This document shows positions 10,786-22,572 of a DNA stretch of 64,000 nucleotides, piece after piece. This stretch comes from Warburgia ugandensis. Lineage: Eukaryota > Streptophyta > Magnoliopsida > Canellales > Canellaceae. A program made the position numbers and the translations under genes. Position 1 is the first letter of the stretch, and the number at the start of each line of letters is the position of its first letter. Below the pieces are notes generated by a model. That model worked only from the letters and a program-made list of their open reading frames with translations, was not told where the DNA came from and did no database searches. The stretch spans positions 64,647,495-64,711,494 of the forward strand of contig CP141127.1 in the NCBI GenBank assembly GCA_035236585.1, written 5' to 3'.

Positions 10786-13398
10786 ATAGAAATCTAACAT
10801 GTTATCATGATCCAATGGTCTTAATTGATCCATAGTCATCCTTCATCTTTTTGAGGTTTAGATCTTGATCCTTCATTTTATTTTAGATCCAACATATTAT
10901 ATTGATGTAATTTAATTATTAAATCATGGATTTATCTCATCCATTGATTTGATCTTCCTTGATCTACCCGATCAAAGAGATTTTAAGTGACTTTGTACCA
11001 TTTAAGGGCACAGATCTTGATCTAGCCCAATCCACGTCATCCATTTATTAAATTCATATGATCTTATCTCAAGATCATCATCAAAATACACCAATGTTGT
11101 CCAATCATCCTGGATCATCTTGATCTAGGAGATACTATTTAATTTTAAGGGTTTTAGTAACCCTTAAGGCTAGATCTCTTAAGATCTACCTAATAAATAC
11201 AATTTAATCCATTGATATTATTTATTATGTTATAAAATAATCATCCAATAAGGTATTTGTGGTATGATCATCCTAGATCTTGTAGATCAAGGATGTTAGT
11301 TACTTATCCACTTAATTACATAAATTAAAATTAATTAAAATTAAAATTTTATAAGTTCAGTCCCTTATAATTATTACAAGGAATCCATCACAACTTTCAG
11401 ATATCAATTTGGATCTCAATTTAGATCGGAATTGAAAATTTAAGATTTCAGCCCTTTTTAAGGGCTGAATTTCACCTTACTGTTTTGATAATTTTGGACT
11501 GATATAGAGGCATAAAAATTATACTGTGAAAATGTATATTAAGGTTTTGGGATCTTCTGAACACATCTATCAGTTTAGATTTCATGTTTGGGGTTATGTT
11601 GGCCATGATCCATGATCAATGCAACGGATTTCATCAAAAAGATCATGCAAATATTACTTAAAAACATGATCTAATAATTTCAGTGAATTAATAACATCAA
11701 CATTATTCCAAATAAAGTTTCTGATCCAAAATCAGAGTTCAATTAAAGTCAAAATTAATATTTCAATATTTCAGCCCGTTTTAAGGGTTGAATTTCATCC
11801 TTTCTGTTTTTGATCAATTCATTCATATATACGAATATAAATCTAACTGTGAACTTGATCCTAAGGTATTAGAGTGTCTCTGAAGACATCCATCGGTTCA
11901 GATTTGTCTTTTAAAGTCATTTGGTCCATGATCTAAGATCATGGGTATTGATTTTACTAAATAACTTATGTAAATACAAATTAAAACATGGATCTAATAA
12001 ATTCAGTACATGGTAAACACTACAAGGAGTCCATAGCATTTTTCTGATCTAAAATCAGAGCTATATCATGCTCTGAATTGAAGAATTATGATTTTCAATT
12101 AACAGAATAGACGGCTGAGATCAAATCTGGGTTAAAGTACAGATCTCCCCCATTCAGTAAAACCAAGAATCCAGATTTCACATCCTAGGGTTTCTGGGCC
12201 CCAGGAATCCATCCATAGGCTCAGAAGTAACATCTGAGCTGTGGATTGATGGGATCTCAACCCTTAATGCCGGATTCATTGTCTCCAATGGATCAATGGC
12301 TGGGGAGCTCTTATCCTTGCCGAAAAACCAAACTAACCTACTGTAAATGAAATAGGGGTGCAACTGCACCTACTTGGAAGAAAAACCAGAAAATCCACTC
12401 CTTATAATATAGGTCGCTGGAGCTTCCGTTTTTCGCTAATTTATCCAAGGATACTCCATGGATTATGGTAAAATCAAATGGGTTTTGTATATCTTGATAT
12501 TACCCAACTATCCAACGGTCAAGATTAGATTTCAACGGTTGGAAATTAACGTATAGCTCAAAAACCATAACAGGGTGAAAACCCTTCTTGTTGGGACGAC
12601 GTGTCTGTGGAAGCGCCCAATATCCAGAGGAGGAATATTCCTCCGGGTGCTTCTGTGGACACTCTAACAGGGGGAATAAAATGCAAGGAAAGGGAGGAGA
12701 AAAGAGGGAGAAGAATGATGAATTTTGATCTGAGATTTTGGCAGAGTCTAGGGGACTTCGTGATGTATTTTTGGAATATTTTTGAGAATTTTTCTGACGT
12801 CTATTTATAGGGATTTTTAGTGTTTTTCATCATAACACCTAATTATTATGTTTTTTCCTTTTTCCTTTTTCCTTTTTAATATTTAATATTTATTTGATTC
12901 CCACTACCACCTCCTTCTCCACTAGCTGGTGGTAGTGGTTTGACCCATGATTGCATGTGGTCTGGCCATGGGATTCCATTTTGGGTCCTTTGTGGGCCCC
13001 ACATGTGTAAAAAGACCATTTTGCCCTTTATGTATAAAATTTTGAGTTTACTCATACGAACTCGGAATTGAGTGTTCTTAGTGGCGTTGGACTCATATTT
13101 TTTAGTACATTCTAAATTTAATGTCTTAGACCTTGGCTAGGGTAAAATTACCATTTTACCCTTTTGTTCTTAAATGGAGAAAATAAAGGTTTTTCACTCC
13201 GAATTCAGAATGCACCGTGCTTACAGTCATTCTAAAGGGTTCGTGAGATATGTTTTCACTTATGCATATCTTTATGCCTTATTTGTACTTCTGTACGAAG
13301 TACGTTTTTGCTAAACCTAATATTCCAGCCTAATTTTTTCTTGAAATCTTCAATTTCACTATTATATTTTTATTACAATAAAAATTAGGGGTGTTACA
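10786..13398 (-). repeat. Tek1 3' LTR, truncated after about 2.6 kb
   Basis: Direct repeat of 20547-23160. It begins (minus strand) TGTAACACCCC at 13398, the usual plant gypsy LTR start. Similarity stops at about 10786, where the 5' LTR continues for another about 2.5 kb that is absent here. The missing part includes the shared leader block and the dyad hairpin. A 23-bp indel distinguishes the two copies near 12385/22123. Confidence 0.9.
12801..12810 (-). promoter_or_regulatory. TATA box of the Tek1 3' LTR
   Basis: Minus-strand CTATAAATAG, about 590 bp from the LTR start. The same box is in the 5' LTR (22563-22572), and a matching CCTATAAATA is in the solo LTR at 41768-41777 at a similar distance, which supports a real core promoter. 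Confidence 0.6.
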
Positions 13399-13412
13399 AT
13401 CTACCCCCTTAC
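13399..13412 (-). other. Tek1 polypurine tract
   Basis: Minus-strand GTAAGGGGGTAGAT lies directly before the LTR start TGTAACACC, the position and composition of the plus-strand primer of LTR elements. Confidence 0.8.
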
Positions 13413-13443
13413 AAAAATTTCGTCCTCGAATTTCAAATCTACG

Positions 13444-15660
13444 CTACTCAAACAAACTAGGATACAAGTTTTTCATTTCTTCTTCTAATTCCGAAGTAGC
13501 CTCCTCGATCGTGTGATGTTGCCATAATACTTTGACTAAGGGAATAACTTTGGTCCTTAATTGTTGCTCTTTCGTGTCCAAGATCTGAATTGCCCTCTCT
13601 TTAAAGGTTAAGTCTATGTCTAACTCCTCCAGTATGTTTTGAAGCACATGCGTCTCATCTGGGATGTATTTCCATAGCATGGAAATGTGGAATACATTGT
13701 GTACTTCTGAGAGTTTAGGAGGTAGTGCTAATTTGTAAGCCACTAACCCAACCCTTTCTAGTATTTCAAAAGGGCCAACATACCTTGGACTAAGTTTTCC
13801 TTTACTTCCGAACCTTCTCACCCCCTTAATGGGTGAGACCTTCAGAAACACATGGTCACCTATTTCGAATTCCAGGGTTCGGCGTCTTTTATCTGCGTAG
13901 CTTTTCTGACGACTATGAGCAGCCAACAATCTTTTCTTTATTAGTCTTACCTTGTCTGTACATTGTTCCACAAATTCTGACTTCATCAACTTTTGTTCCC
14001 CTATGTCATCCCAACATGTTGGCGATCGACATGGTCGTCCATACAAAACTTCATAAGGTGCCATTTCGATACTTGCATGGAAGCTATTATTATAAGAAAA
14101 CTCTATCAATGGAAGATTCTCATCCCAACTACCCTTCCAGTTTAGTGCACAGGCCCTTAGCATGTCTTCTAAGGTTTGAATGGTCCTTTTTGACTGACCA
14201 CTAGTTTGGGGATGAAAGGTTGTGCTAAATTTTAGTGATGTCCCCAATGCCTGTTGCACGCTCTTCCAGCTTCTTGATGTAAACCTTCCATCTCGATCCG
14301 AGATGATGGAGAGTGGGACCCCATGAAGGCTAACTATTTCTTTTACATACAACTGGGCTAAATTGTCAACAGATTGGTTTTGTTTAATTGGAAGGAAGTG
14401 TGCTGACTTGGTTAGCCTATCAACTATTACCCATATCATGTCATGGCCTGCTCGAGTCTTTGGTAAACCCACAGCAAAGTCCATGGTGATATGTTCCCAT
14501 TTCCACTCTGGCAAGTCTAAGGTTTGTAGTAACCCAGCTGGTTTTTGATGCTCAGCCTTTACTTGCTGACAAGTTAAACACCTAGCAACACACTCCCCTA
14601 TATCTTTCTTCATACCTTCCCACCAAAAGTTTCTTTTTAAATCTTGATGCATTTTTGTTCCTCTGGGATGTATGGAAAATTTTGATTGATGGGCCTCATG
14701 TAGTAGTGTTTTTCTCAAGCTTGAGGGAACCACTAATCTTCCTTGAAACCGAATACCCCCTGCTGAGTCTCTACTAACCCCTCCCTTTTCACACATTGCT
14801 TGAATTGCTACATCCCCCTCTTGGGCCTTTAAGATTTCTTCAACAAAAGCTGACTTGATGGTGACACTAGCCAACACTGCCTTTGTGTGTCTACTTAGTG
14901 CATCAGCCACTACATTAGCCTTCCCAGGATGGTATTGAATCGTGAAATCGTAATCCTTAAGGTATTCCATCCACCTTCTTTGTCTCATATTCAAATCAGC
15001 TTGAGTGAAAATATACTTAAGGCTCTTGTGATCAGTGAATACATTGAACTTTTCCCCATATAAGTAATGTCGCCAAATTTTTAAGGCAAACACTACTGCT
15101 GCCAGTTCTAGGTCGTGTACTAGGTAGTTCATTTCATGCTTCTTTAATTGTCTTGAAGCATAAGCAATGACCTTCCCATTTTGCATGAGTACACTTCCTA
15201 ACCCCTTACCTGAAGCATCACAGTATATTTCATAACCTCCACTCCCAGATGGCAAGGACAATATAGGTGCTACAGTTAATCTCTTCTTTAACTCTTGAAA
15301 ACTCTTTTCACATTCATCAGTCCAAGTAAATTGTACTCCTTTTCTAGTCAAAGAAGTCAAAGGAAGAGCTAGACGGGAAAACCCTTGGATGAATCTACGA
15401 TAATATCCTGCTAACCCTAGAAAACTTCTTATTTCAGTTACTGTTTTTGGTTGCTCCCAATTCATTACAGCTTCCACCTTGGCAGGGTCCACTTCTACTC
15501 CATTCTGAGAAATTACATGCCCTAGAAAATTGACTTTTTCCAACCAAACCTCACACTTAGAAAATTTACCAAATAGTTTGTGCTTTCTAAGTGTGGTTAA
15601 CACAATCCTTAAATGTTCTTGATGTTCCAGTATAGTAGTAATAAATAAGTATATCGTCAA
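13444..15660 (-). CDS. Tek1 pol: RNase H, integrase and chromodomain (738-codon open frame)
   Basis: This is the C-terminal two thirds of a Ty3-gypsy polyprotein; the first Met at 15660 is only the first ATG after a frameshift, not a true start. Residues about 30-145 are the end of RT and the connection. RNase H follows with D148 (CDAS), E185, D210 (FTDHKSL) and D253 (ADALSRH). The integrase zinc finger has H324/H331 and C361/C364. The integrase core has D394 (TMDF) and D455 (SDRD). The third catalytic residue, 35 residues on at 491, is Lys (GQSKRT) where the family has Glu, and the preceding TDGQ is TSGQ. A GPY/F motif lies near 629 and a CHD-type chromodomain at about 688-738 (ILDTKEQ, then LVKVLW, then EEAT-x-E-EEEM). 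It acts in reverse transcription and targeted integration. With K491 and broken upstream frames it should be inactive, although this frame is otherwise uninterrupted. Confidence 0.88.
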   Translation of the reverse strand: MTIYLFITTILEHQEHLRIVLTTLRKHKLFGKFSKCEVWLEKVNFLGHVISQNGVEVDPAKVEAVMNWEQPKTVTEIRSFLGLAGYYRRFIQGFSRLALPLTSLTRKGVQFTWTDECEKSFQELKKRLTVAPILSLPSGSGGYEIYCDASGKGLGSVLMQNGKVIAYASRQLKKHEMNYLVHDLELAAVVFALKIWRHYLYGEKFNVFTDHKSLKYIFTQADLNMRQRRWMEYLKDYDFTIQYHPGKANVVADALSRHTKAVLASVTIKSAFVEEILKAQEGDVAIQAMCEKGGVSRDSAGGIRFQGRLVVPSSLRKTLLHEAHQSKFSIHPRGTKMHQDLKRNFWWEGMKKDIGECVARCLTCQQVKAEHQKPAGLLQTLDLPEWKWEHITMDFAVGLPKTRAGHDMIWVIVDRLTKSAHFLPIKQNQSVDNLAQLYVKEIVSLHGVPLSIISDRDGRFTSRSWKSVQQALGTSLKFSTTFHPQTSGQSKRTIQTLEDMLRACALNWKGSWDENLPLIEFSYNNSFHASIEMAPYEVLYGRPCRSPTCWDDIGEQKLMKSEFVEQCTDKVRLIKKRLLAAHSRQKSYADKRRRTLEFEIGDHVFLKVSPIKGVRRFGSKGKLSPRYVGPFEILERVGLVAYKLALPPKLSEVHNVFHISMLWKYIPDETHVLQNILEELDIDLTFKERAIQILDTKEQQLRTKVIPLVKVLWQHHTIEEATSELEEEMKNLYPSLFE

Positions 15661-16419
15661 TGAATACGATTACAAATTTATCCAAAAATTCCTTGAAAAC
15701 TCTATTCATCAAGTCCATGAATACGGCTGGAGCATTGGTTAACTCGAAAGCCATCACCAAAAATTCATAATGTCCATACCGGGTTCTGAATGCAGTCTTG
15801 GCTATATCTTCACCTTTAATATGCAACTGATGATATCCAAATCGAAGGTCAATCTTTGAAAAGACCGTAGCAGATTGGAGTTGATCAAAGAGATCATCAA
15901 TGCGAGGTAGAGGGTATCTATTTTTATTGTCACATTATTCAGCATACGATAGTCGATGCACAGCCTCATTGACCCATCCTTCTTCTTCACAAATATAACA
16001 GGTGCCCCCCATGGTGAACTACTTGGTCTGATAAAGCCTTTGTCTAACAATTCCTGAAGTTGGTTCTTCAATTCTCTTAACTCAGCTGGGGCCATTCTAT
16101 ATGGTGCTTTAGAAATTGGAGTTGTGCCAGGAATCAATTCAATGGTAAACTCACTTTCTCTATGAGGTGGTAAACCTGACAATTCTTCAAGAAACACATC
16201 TTGGAATTCCCTAACTATGTCTATTTCCTCTATTTTAGGCTGCTCCACATTCAAAGCAACAACAGTTGCTAAAAATGCCTGACACCCTTTTGACACATAT
16301 TTGTTAGCCTTCATAGCTGATACTATAGGCTTGATTGGCCCATTTGGTTTCCCTTGTAATACTAGTTTTTCTTCTCCAAGTGTGTTACAAGTAAGTTTCT
16401 TTTTCCTGCAGTACCCCAT
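15587..16419 (-). pseudogene. Tek1 reverse transcriptase, split by frameshifts
   Basis: Two overlapping frames together make the RT domain. The first (16419-15802) reads from the protease-RT linker through [15 protein letters not shown], the palm motif [20 protein letters not shown] and IDYRMLN, then goes out of frame near 15925. The second (15826-15587) holds [20 protein letters not shown], an altered F-x-LTNAPA box and the active site FIDDILIY (D57, D58 of that frame), then shifts again near 15640 into the 738-codon frame. With the shift near 16400 at the protease end there are three frame changes, so no full polyprotein can be made. The motifs fit the chromovirus branch. Confidence 0.88.
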
Positions 16420-16801
16420 ATTTGCCTAGCCAATCCATACCCAGTATAACATCATAATCTACCATATTTAGTAAAATGAGGTCTATACTCATTGTTCTCC
16501 CTTGTACTTCCACAGGTACATCTGAAAGATATTCCTGTAATCTAATTGTTTTCCCCACTGGTGTCATTACATCTAGATAGAATCCCGATTTCTCCACTAT
16601 CAATTGTATACTAAATGCAAATATACATGATATAAAAGAATGGGTTGAACCTGAATCAAACAGTACTTTGGCATGGTGATGAGATACTAATAATGTACCT
16701 TCAATAACTGCATTGGATGTTCCTGCCTCTCCATTGGTAATAGCGAACACCCTTCCTTGATGACGCGGTACATTTTCAGGCTTTGCACCTTGGATTGCCA
16801 A
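16385..16801 (-). pseudogene. Tek1 aspartic protease domain
   Basis: The frame contains LFDSGSTHSFIS, the retropepsin active site (D-S-G), then VDYDVILGMDWL, the conserved second motif of gypsy proteases. It lies in the same frame as gag but after a stop at 16865-16867, and loses frame at about 16400. The protease would cleave Gag and Gag-Pol in the cytoplasmic particle. Confidence 0.88.
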
Positions 16802-17893
16802 GGGTTTGTTGCATTGATTAAAGAAATGCCCGATCTCACCACATTTATAACATTTGATAGGGGGTCATGGCTGTTGTGGTGCCCCACGAGGGCATGCATG
16901 GCCTGGATGATATGTTCTACAAACAGGGCATTGTTTCCTTTTTGCTTGGTTCCCTTGCTTGTTAAAAGTTTGAACATTGTTTGAGGGTCTCTTGCCTTTC
17001 TTGAATGATTTTTGATGAGAGGTGCTTCCTCCTCCAAATTTGGTGAATTGGCTTCTTCTGTAGTCTTCTTCAAATTTGGAGGCCATTTCAACACATTCAG
17101 CCATGGTGGTAGGTTTAGTCCCCAACACCTTTGTCCTTAGTCCGGGATGTAACCCTTCCATAAAACGATCTATCGTGTTTCCTTCGGTGTTACATATATG
17201 GTTGGCGAATCTCTTTAGCTGGATGAACTTATTTTCATAGTGCACCACGGAAAGGCTTCCTTGACGTAACTCTAAGAACTCCTTCTGCTTTCGGGATTTG
17301 ATATGTGCGGGGAAGTATTTCTCATAAAAAACTTCTTTAAATCTTTCCCATGAGATTTCTTAAGAATTTGTGAAGGCATTTCTTTTTGCAGATCTCCACC
17401 AGTAATCTGCTTCTTACTTTAAGATGTAGGTGGCCATCTTGACCTTTAAATTATCTGGAACTCTTAATAAGCTAAAGGTCTTTTCCACCTCATGAATCCA
17501 ATCTTCAGCCTTCTCAGGTTCTCCCTTGCCATTGTAATCGCTCACCATTTTCTGGAACCTTTCTACCTTTTTATCTATCTTCTCAGGTGTCAATTGTGAA
17601 TGTTCCATTGCCCCATTTGGTATTGGCGAAGAGTTCTCCTGTACTGGGGTTGGAGTTTCTTGCCTAGGAATAGGAGCACTGGGCCCCACCTCAGGTTGAA
17701 CCTGAGCTTGAGAACTTGGTGCTTCCCTTGGAGTAGACTGAGGTTGCATAAGTGGAGGAAGGATGTTCCTCAATATCCTCGCCATAACTTCCTCCAATTT
17801 ATCGCCTGATGACCCTTCCATAACGTTCTCAGACTCCCTTTGAGATGTTTGCCTTGCTCCTCTTTTAGGTGGCATCTGCTCCAAACTCAACAT
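16802..17893 (-). pseudogene. Tek1 gag (capsid and zinc knuckle), three in-frame stops
   Basis: One reading frame runs from the ATG at 17893 into the protease. It begins MLSLEQMPPKRGARQ, has a Pro/Gln-rich region, then the retrotransposon gag domain (WIHEVEKTF, ATYILK, EADYWW, then FL-x-L-x-QGSLSVVHYENKF) and a basic tail. A Cys/His box CPVCRTYHPGHAC is followed by the CCHC knuckle CYKCGEIGHFFNQC near 16815-16855. In-frame stops lie at 17414-17416 (probably CAA to TAA), 17360-17362 and 16865-16867. Gag would form the particle and bind the RNA. Only stops and no frameshift separate it from an open gag-pro frame, which suggests decay by point mutation. Confidence 0.85.
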
Positions 17894-17983
17894 TCTATGT
17901 AAGTATAATACTTAACTTCTCCCTAATATATCTTAATTTGGTCATTACATTGGACATTTTGGGCTGTGAGTGACTGGATGAAT

Positions 17984-17997
17984 GGCTTTGATACCAA
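17984..17997 (-). other. Tek1 primer-binding site (Met tRNA type)
   Basis: Minus strand TTGGTATCAAAGCC, close to TGGTATCAGAGC, the complement of initiator-Met tRNA used by most plant gypsy and copia elements. It starts one base after the LTR end CATCACA. Confidence 0.85.
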
Positions 17998-18466
17998 CTG
18001 TGATGACCGGGGTTTTTAAAACACATTTTATAATGCATTTGTTCAAAGGAAGGGCCCTTAAATGTGTAAAAAAAAATTTCATAAACAATGCAGCGGAAAT
18101 TATTTTCACTTAAATACATTTTGAACAAAACTCAAGTCTCACTAGAAGATACATAATACACAGCCATTTCTTATAAAATAAATTTTTATTGAATACCAAG
18201 ATTCATCCAGTGGTTCACTCATACACAGCCCTGTGTTAGGTTATAACTCATTGTCCAAAATTACATAATCCAAACGTCAAACCTCACCTTGCATTAAAAA
18301 CACTCAATACAATACACTCTCAAATAAGGAAAAATTACATATCTTCAAATACATACTCTGATTTTCTTATTTTCTTCAAATCTTCTATTGTCTTACTCCT
18401 AGATCTTCAAGCTTTAATCCTTTCAGTCCTTTATGGCCTTGAGCTTCTTTCCCTCCTTCTCTGTGC

Positions 18467-18506
18467 CTGAGGTATTGTAAACATGGAAACATGTACAATA
18501 CCTCAG
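18467..18506 (-). repeat. dyad hairpin near the end of the Tek1 LTR
   Basis: Arms 18467-18479 and 18494-18506 are perfect 13-bp inverted repeats (CTGAGGTATTGTA / TACAATACCTCAG); the loop adds an inner CATG/CATG pairing. Counterparts sit at 23796-23828 and 45488-45516 at similar distances from the LTR end. Confidence 0.8.
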
Positions 18507-19259
18507 CAAGCTATGCTTGGTAGGGGATACAAAAATATACTACTTCATCAATACAAGGATACTTACCTTAGTCATTAAGCCCTCCTGAGTCATCTCATAC
18601 TCATATATAGAGGATATACATTATTTATGTAGTATATGACAAATTAGTTAATATATTGAAGAATACTCAAAACTTGTTCCTTCCCCTAGCTATACTTCCA
18701 CTTAGGAGAGTAATACTTAGCCAATTCACATATAGGGGTTTTCATTCTAGGAACTCTTATAATAGCATATCACTATGCCATGGCATCATACTATGCCTAT
18801 AATCTGTGCATCATAATGCAAAATACATTAGGACTACTATGCTCACAGTCGCAATCCGTACAGTGCGCCCGGATAACTGTATAATCTTCCACTGATTCCA
18901 ACTGTGGAATAATCAATCCATGTCCTCATGGGGTGGACTATGGCTGTTACAGTGGGGCCTTCCAATTATTGCCCCACCCAACATTTAGCCTCTTTTTGGG
19001 CATGGTATCCATCATATAAGTTTCAGGAAGTGGGTGGCCAAACCCTCATGACTTCCCTAGCATAGCATCCCCAGTCTCTATCTCTGTGTAAATCAAAATT
19101 CACAAGTCTCCATACTTGTATGGAAAATACCTTGTACATATCAGACGATGTGTCTGTTTAACTAAGGCTGGAATATTTTCTACACCTTATTCTTAGGGTA
19201 TCCGTAGTTTTCATATCTCAATACTTTCACCTCATTAGACTTGATCATTAGATTAGATC

Positions 19260-19465
19260 TAATGAATTAGATTATGAGGTTAGATCACTTTGTTGATCAT
19301 TTGGTTAGATCCCATATCTTGGATCACTTTGTTTGATCATTTGATTAAATCCCTTAATTTGATCATATGTTTTTGGATCACATGTTTGGATTTGTGTTTT
19401 GGATCACTTAGTTGGATCATATGTGTTGGATCACTTAGTTTGGATCATATGTGTTGGATCATGAC
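19260..19465. repeat. GATC-rich degenerate tandem repeat in the Tek1 5' LTR
   Basis: The words GGATCACTT, TTGATCAT and GGATCATATG recur at irregular spacing of roughly 15-30 bp. The 63-codon plus-strand frame over it is an artefact of the repeat. Looser GATC-rich tracts occur in the solo LTRs near 25700-26110 and 44230-44560. Confidence 0.7.
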
Positions 19466-19959
19466 TATGCTAAGGTACTAAGCATAATTACATCATGAAG
19501 GTCTTATAATTACAGACTAAGATCATGTATGTATACACATGAATCCTGAATACATTCTTGCACATCTACCTACCTCAAAGTAGTATCTTGATTCATACAT
19601 CTCCAGTGTATTCTTCCACAATGTCCATCATGGTCTGGATTCATCCATCTGTCATACCATATATACAAGGTTATTTCCCTATTCAAATATGTATTCCTAT
19701 ACATGATACCCTAATTTTTCTTGAATCAAATTTGATCAAGGGTTTGGGATTTTCTATCTATGTTCTTCTACATACGCATACATACTATACAATACTACAT
19801 TAGTATTTGCTTTTGATCATCCAAGATCCTATGGATCTTGTTTGATCATCCTTATCTTGATTTCCAATTTTTATCAAGATTAGTTGATTTACTACATTTT
19901 ATGCTCTCATTATTACTACTCAACCAATTAATGTTTTATTGGTTGGGGTAGCTTATTTC

Positions 19960-20370
19960 ATTCTAAGTCTAGATTGCTCCTCTTATGTCAAATTGGCTAA
20001 GGCTTACTAGTTAAATGGTTGAACACAAAGTGGCTACTTCAATCCTCATGTAAGGAGGCATTTAAACCTCACAAGCGTCAACGGAAGGTGGGGGGAGAGC
20101 GTGGCTCTATTAGATAACCCCCTTAACCGCTATGTCCATCATTCACTAGCTTGACCCTAACTCAACCTTTCATAAGGTTCCTATGAGCATTTAAACCAAA
20201 GTATTCTTTCTAATTGTTTTTAATTAAATCCATGAATTAAAATGTCATCCATGGAGATTTATTATTCTCCTAAGTTGGACCAAGGAATTTATATTCCTTA
20301 TATTATCTTACTAACTATGGTCCTTACTATCATTAAGTCCATGTCATACATTCCATGTGAATGTCCCTTC
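19960..20370 (-). other. conserved leader block, Tek1 copy
   Basis: In sense orientation the core near 20040-20085 reads GTTGACGCTTGTGAGGTTTA then AATGCCTCCTTACATGAGGA. The same core, with flanks in the same order (TCCTATGAGCAT, a GAGGAGCA tract, a GTCCTTACTA tract), is found in the solo LTR at about 43830-44010 and in the Athila-type leaders at about 33060-33450 and 50500-50760. It lies in the transcribed leader in every case. Function unknown. Confidence 0.7.
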
Positions 20371-22562
20371 CTTCTAATTTCATTTAATTACCATTTAATG
20401 AAATTATAATTACTTAAGCATTGAAGCATAAGTTTAAAGCATAAATAACAAGTAACTAAACACTTAAATAAACAATTAAATAACCAATTAAATAAATAAT
20501 TCAACTAAGAAATGAAAGACAATTATCATAATGTTCAATAATTGAAATAGAAATCTAACATGTTATCATGATACAATGGTCTTAATTGATCCATAGTCAT
20601 CCTTCATCTTTTTGAGGTTTAGATCTTGATCCTTCATTTTATTTTAGATCCAACATATTATATTGATGTAATTTAATTATTAAATCATGGATTTATCTCA
20701 TCCATTGATTTGATCTTCCTTGATCTAACCGATCAAGGAGATTTTAAGTGACTTTGTACCATTTAAGGGCACAAATCTTGATCTAGCCCAATCCACATCA
20801 TCCATTTATTAAATTCATATGATCTTATCTCAAGATCATCATCAAAATACACCAATGCTGTCCAATCATCCTGGATCATCTTGAGCTAGGAGATACTATT
20901 TAATTTTAAGGGTTTTAGTAACCCTTAAGGCTAGATCTCTTAAGATCTACCTAATAAATACAATTTAATCCGCTGATATTATTTATTATGTTATGAAATA
21001 ATCATCCAATAAGGTATTTGTGGTCTGATCATCCTTGATCTTGTAGATCAAGGATGTTAGTTACTTATCCACTTAATTACATAAATTAAAATTAAAATTT
21101 TATAAGTTCAGACCCTTATAATTATCACAAGGAATTCATCACAACTTTCAGATCTCAATTTAGATCAGAATTGAAAGTTTATGATTTCAACCCTTTTTAA
21201 GGGCTGAATTTCACCTTCCTTTTGATAATTTTGGACTGATATAGAGGCATAAAAATTATACTGTGAAAATGTATATTAAGGTTTTTGGATCTTCTAAACA
21301 CATCTATCGGTTTAGATTTCATGTATGGGGTTATGTTGGCCATGATCCATGATCAATGCAACGGATTTCATCAAAAAGATCATATAAATATTACTTAAAA
21401 ACACGATCTAATAATTTCAGTGAATTAATAACATCAACATTATTCCAAATAAAGTTTCTGATCCAAAATCAGAGTTCAATTAAAGTCAAAATTAATATTT
21501 CAATATTTTAGCCCGTTTTAAGGGTTGAATTTCATCCTTTTTGTTTTTTTTATCAATTCATTCATATATATGAATATAAATCTAACTGTGAACTTGATCC
21601 TAAGGTATTAGAGTTCTCTGAAGACATCCATCATTTCAGATTTGTCTTTTAAAGTCATCTGGTACATGATCTAAGATCATGGGTACTGATTTTACTAAAT
21701 AACTTATGTAAATACAAATTAAAACATGGATCTAATAAATTCAGTACATGGTAAACACTACAAGGAGTCCATAGCATTTTTCTGATCTAAAATCAGAGCT
21801 ATATCATGCTCTGAATTGAAGAATTATGATTTTCAATTAACAGAATAGACGGCTCAGATCAAATCTGGGTTACAGGTACGGATCTCCCCCATCCAATAAA
21901 ACTAAGAATTCAGATTTCACATCCTGGGGCTTTTGGGCCCCAGGAATCCATCCATCAGCTCAGAAGTAACATCTGAGCTATGGATCGATGGGATCTCTAC
22001 CCTCAATGCCGGATCCATCGTCTCCGACGGATCAACGACTGGGGAGCTCCTATCCTTGCCGGAAAACCAAACTAACCTACTGTAAGTGAAATAGGGGTGC
22101 AAGTGCACCTACCTGGAAGAAGATATTTCGGATCTATGCCGGAAAAACCAGAAAATCCACTGCTTATAATATAGCTCGCCGGAGCTGCCATTTTTCGCTG
22201 ATTTATCCACGGATACTCCACGGATTATGGTAAAATCAAATGGGTTTTGTATATCTTGATATTACCCAACTATCCAACGGTCAAGATTAGATTTCAACGG
22301 TTGGAAATTAACGTATAACTCAAAAACCGTAATAGGGTGAAAACCCTTCTCGTTGGGACGACATGTCTGTGGAAGCGCCCAATATCCAGAGGAGGAATAT
22401 TCCTCCGGGTGCTTCTGTGGACACTCTAACAGGGGGAATAAAATGCAAGGAAAGGGAGGAGAAAAGAGGGAGAAGAATGATGAATTTTGATCTGAGATTT
22501 TGGCAGAGTCTAGGGGACTTCGTGATGTATTTTTGGAATATTTTTGAGAATTTTTCTGATGT

Positions 22563-22572
22563 CTATTTATAG
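22563..22572 (-). promoter_or_regulatory. TATA box of the Tek1 5' LTR
   Basis: Minus-strand CTATAAATAG, about 590 bp from the LTR start; the element's own pol II promoter by position. Confidence 0.6.

Noticed and set aside
12178..12369. 63-codon sense-strand frame in both LTRs (also 21917-22108)
   Set aside because: The two copies differ at about eleven residues in 63, while the DNA differs little; there is no sign of protein-level constraint and no motif.
12601..12810. 69-codon plus-strand frame, identical in both Tek1 LTRs (also 22363-22572)
   Set aside because: It is antisense to the element, lies over the U3/TATA region, and its identity simply reflects the close LTR pair.
13833..14204. 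123-codon plus-strand frame over the integrase
   Set aside because: Shadow of the minus-strand pol frame.
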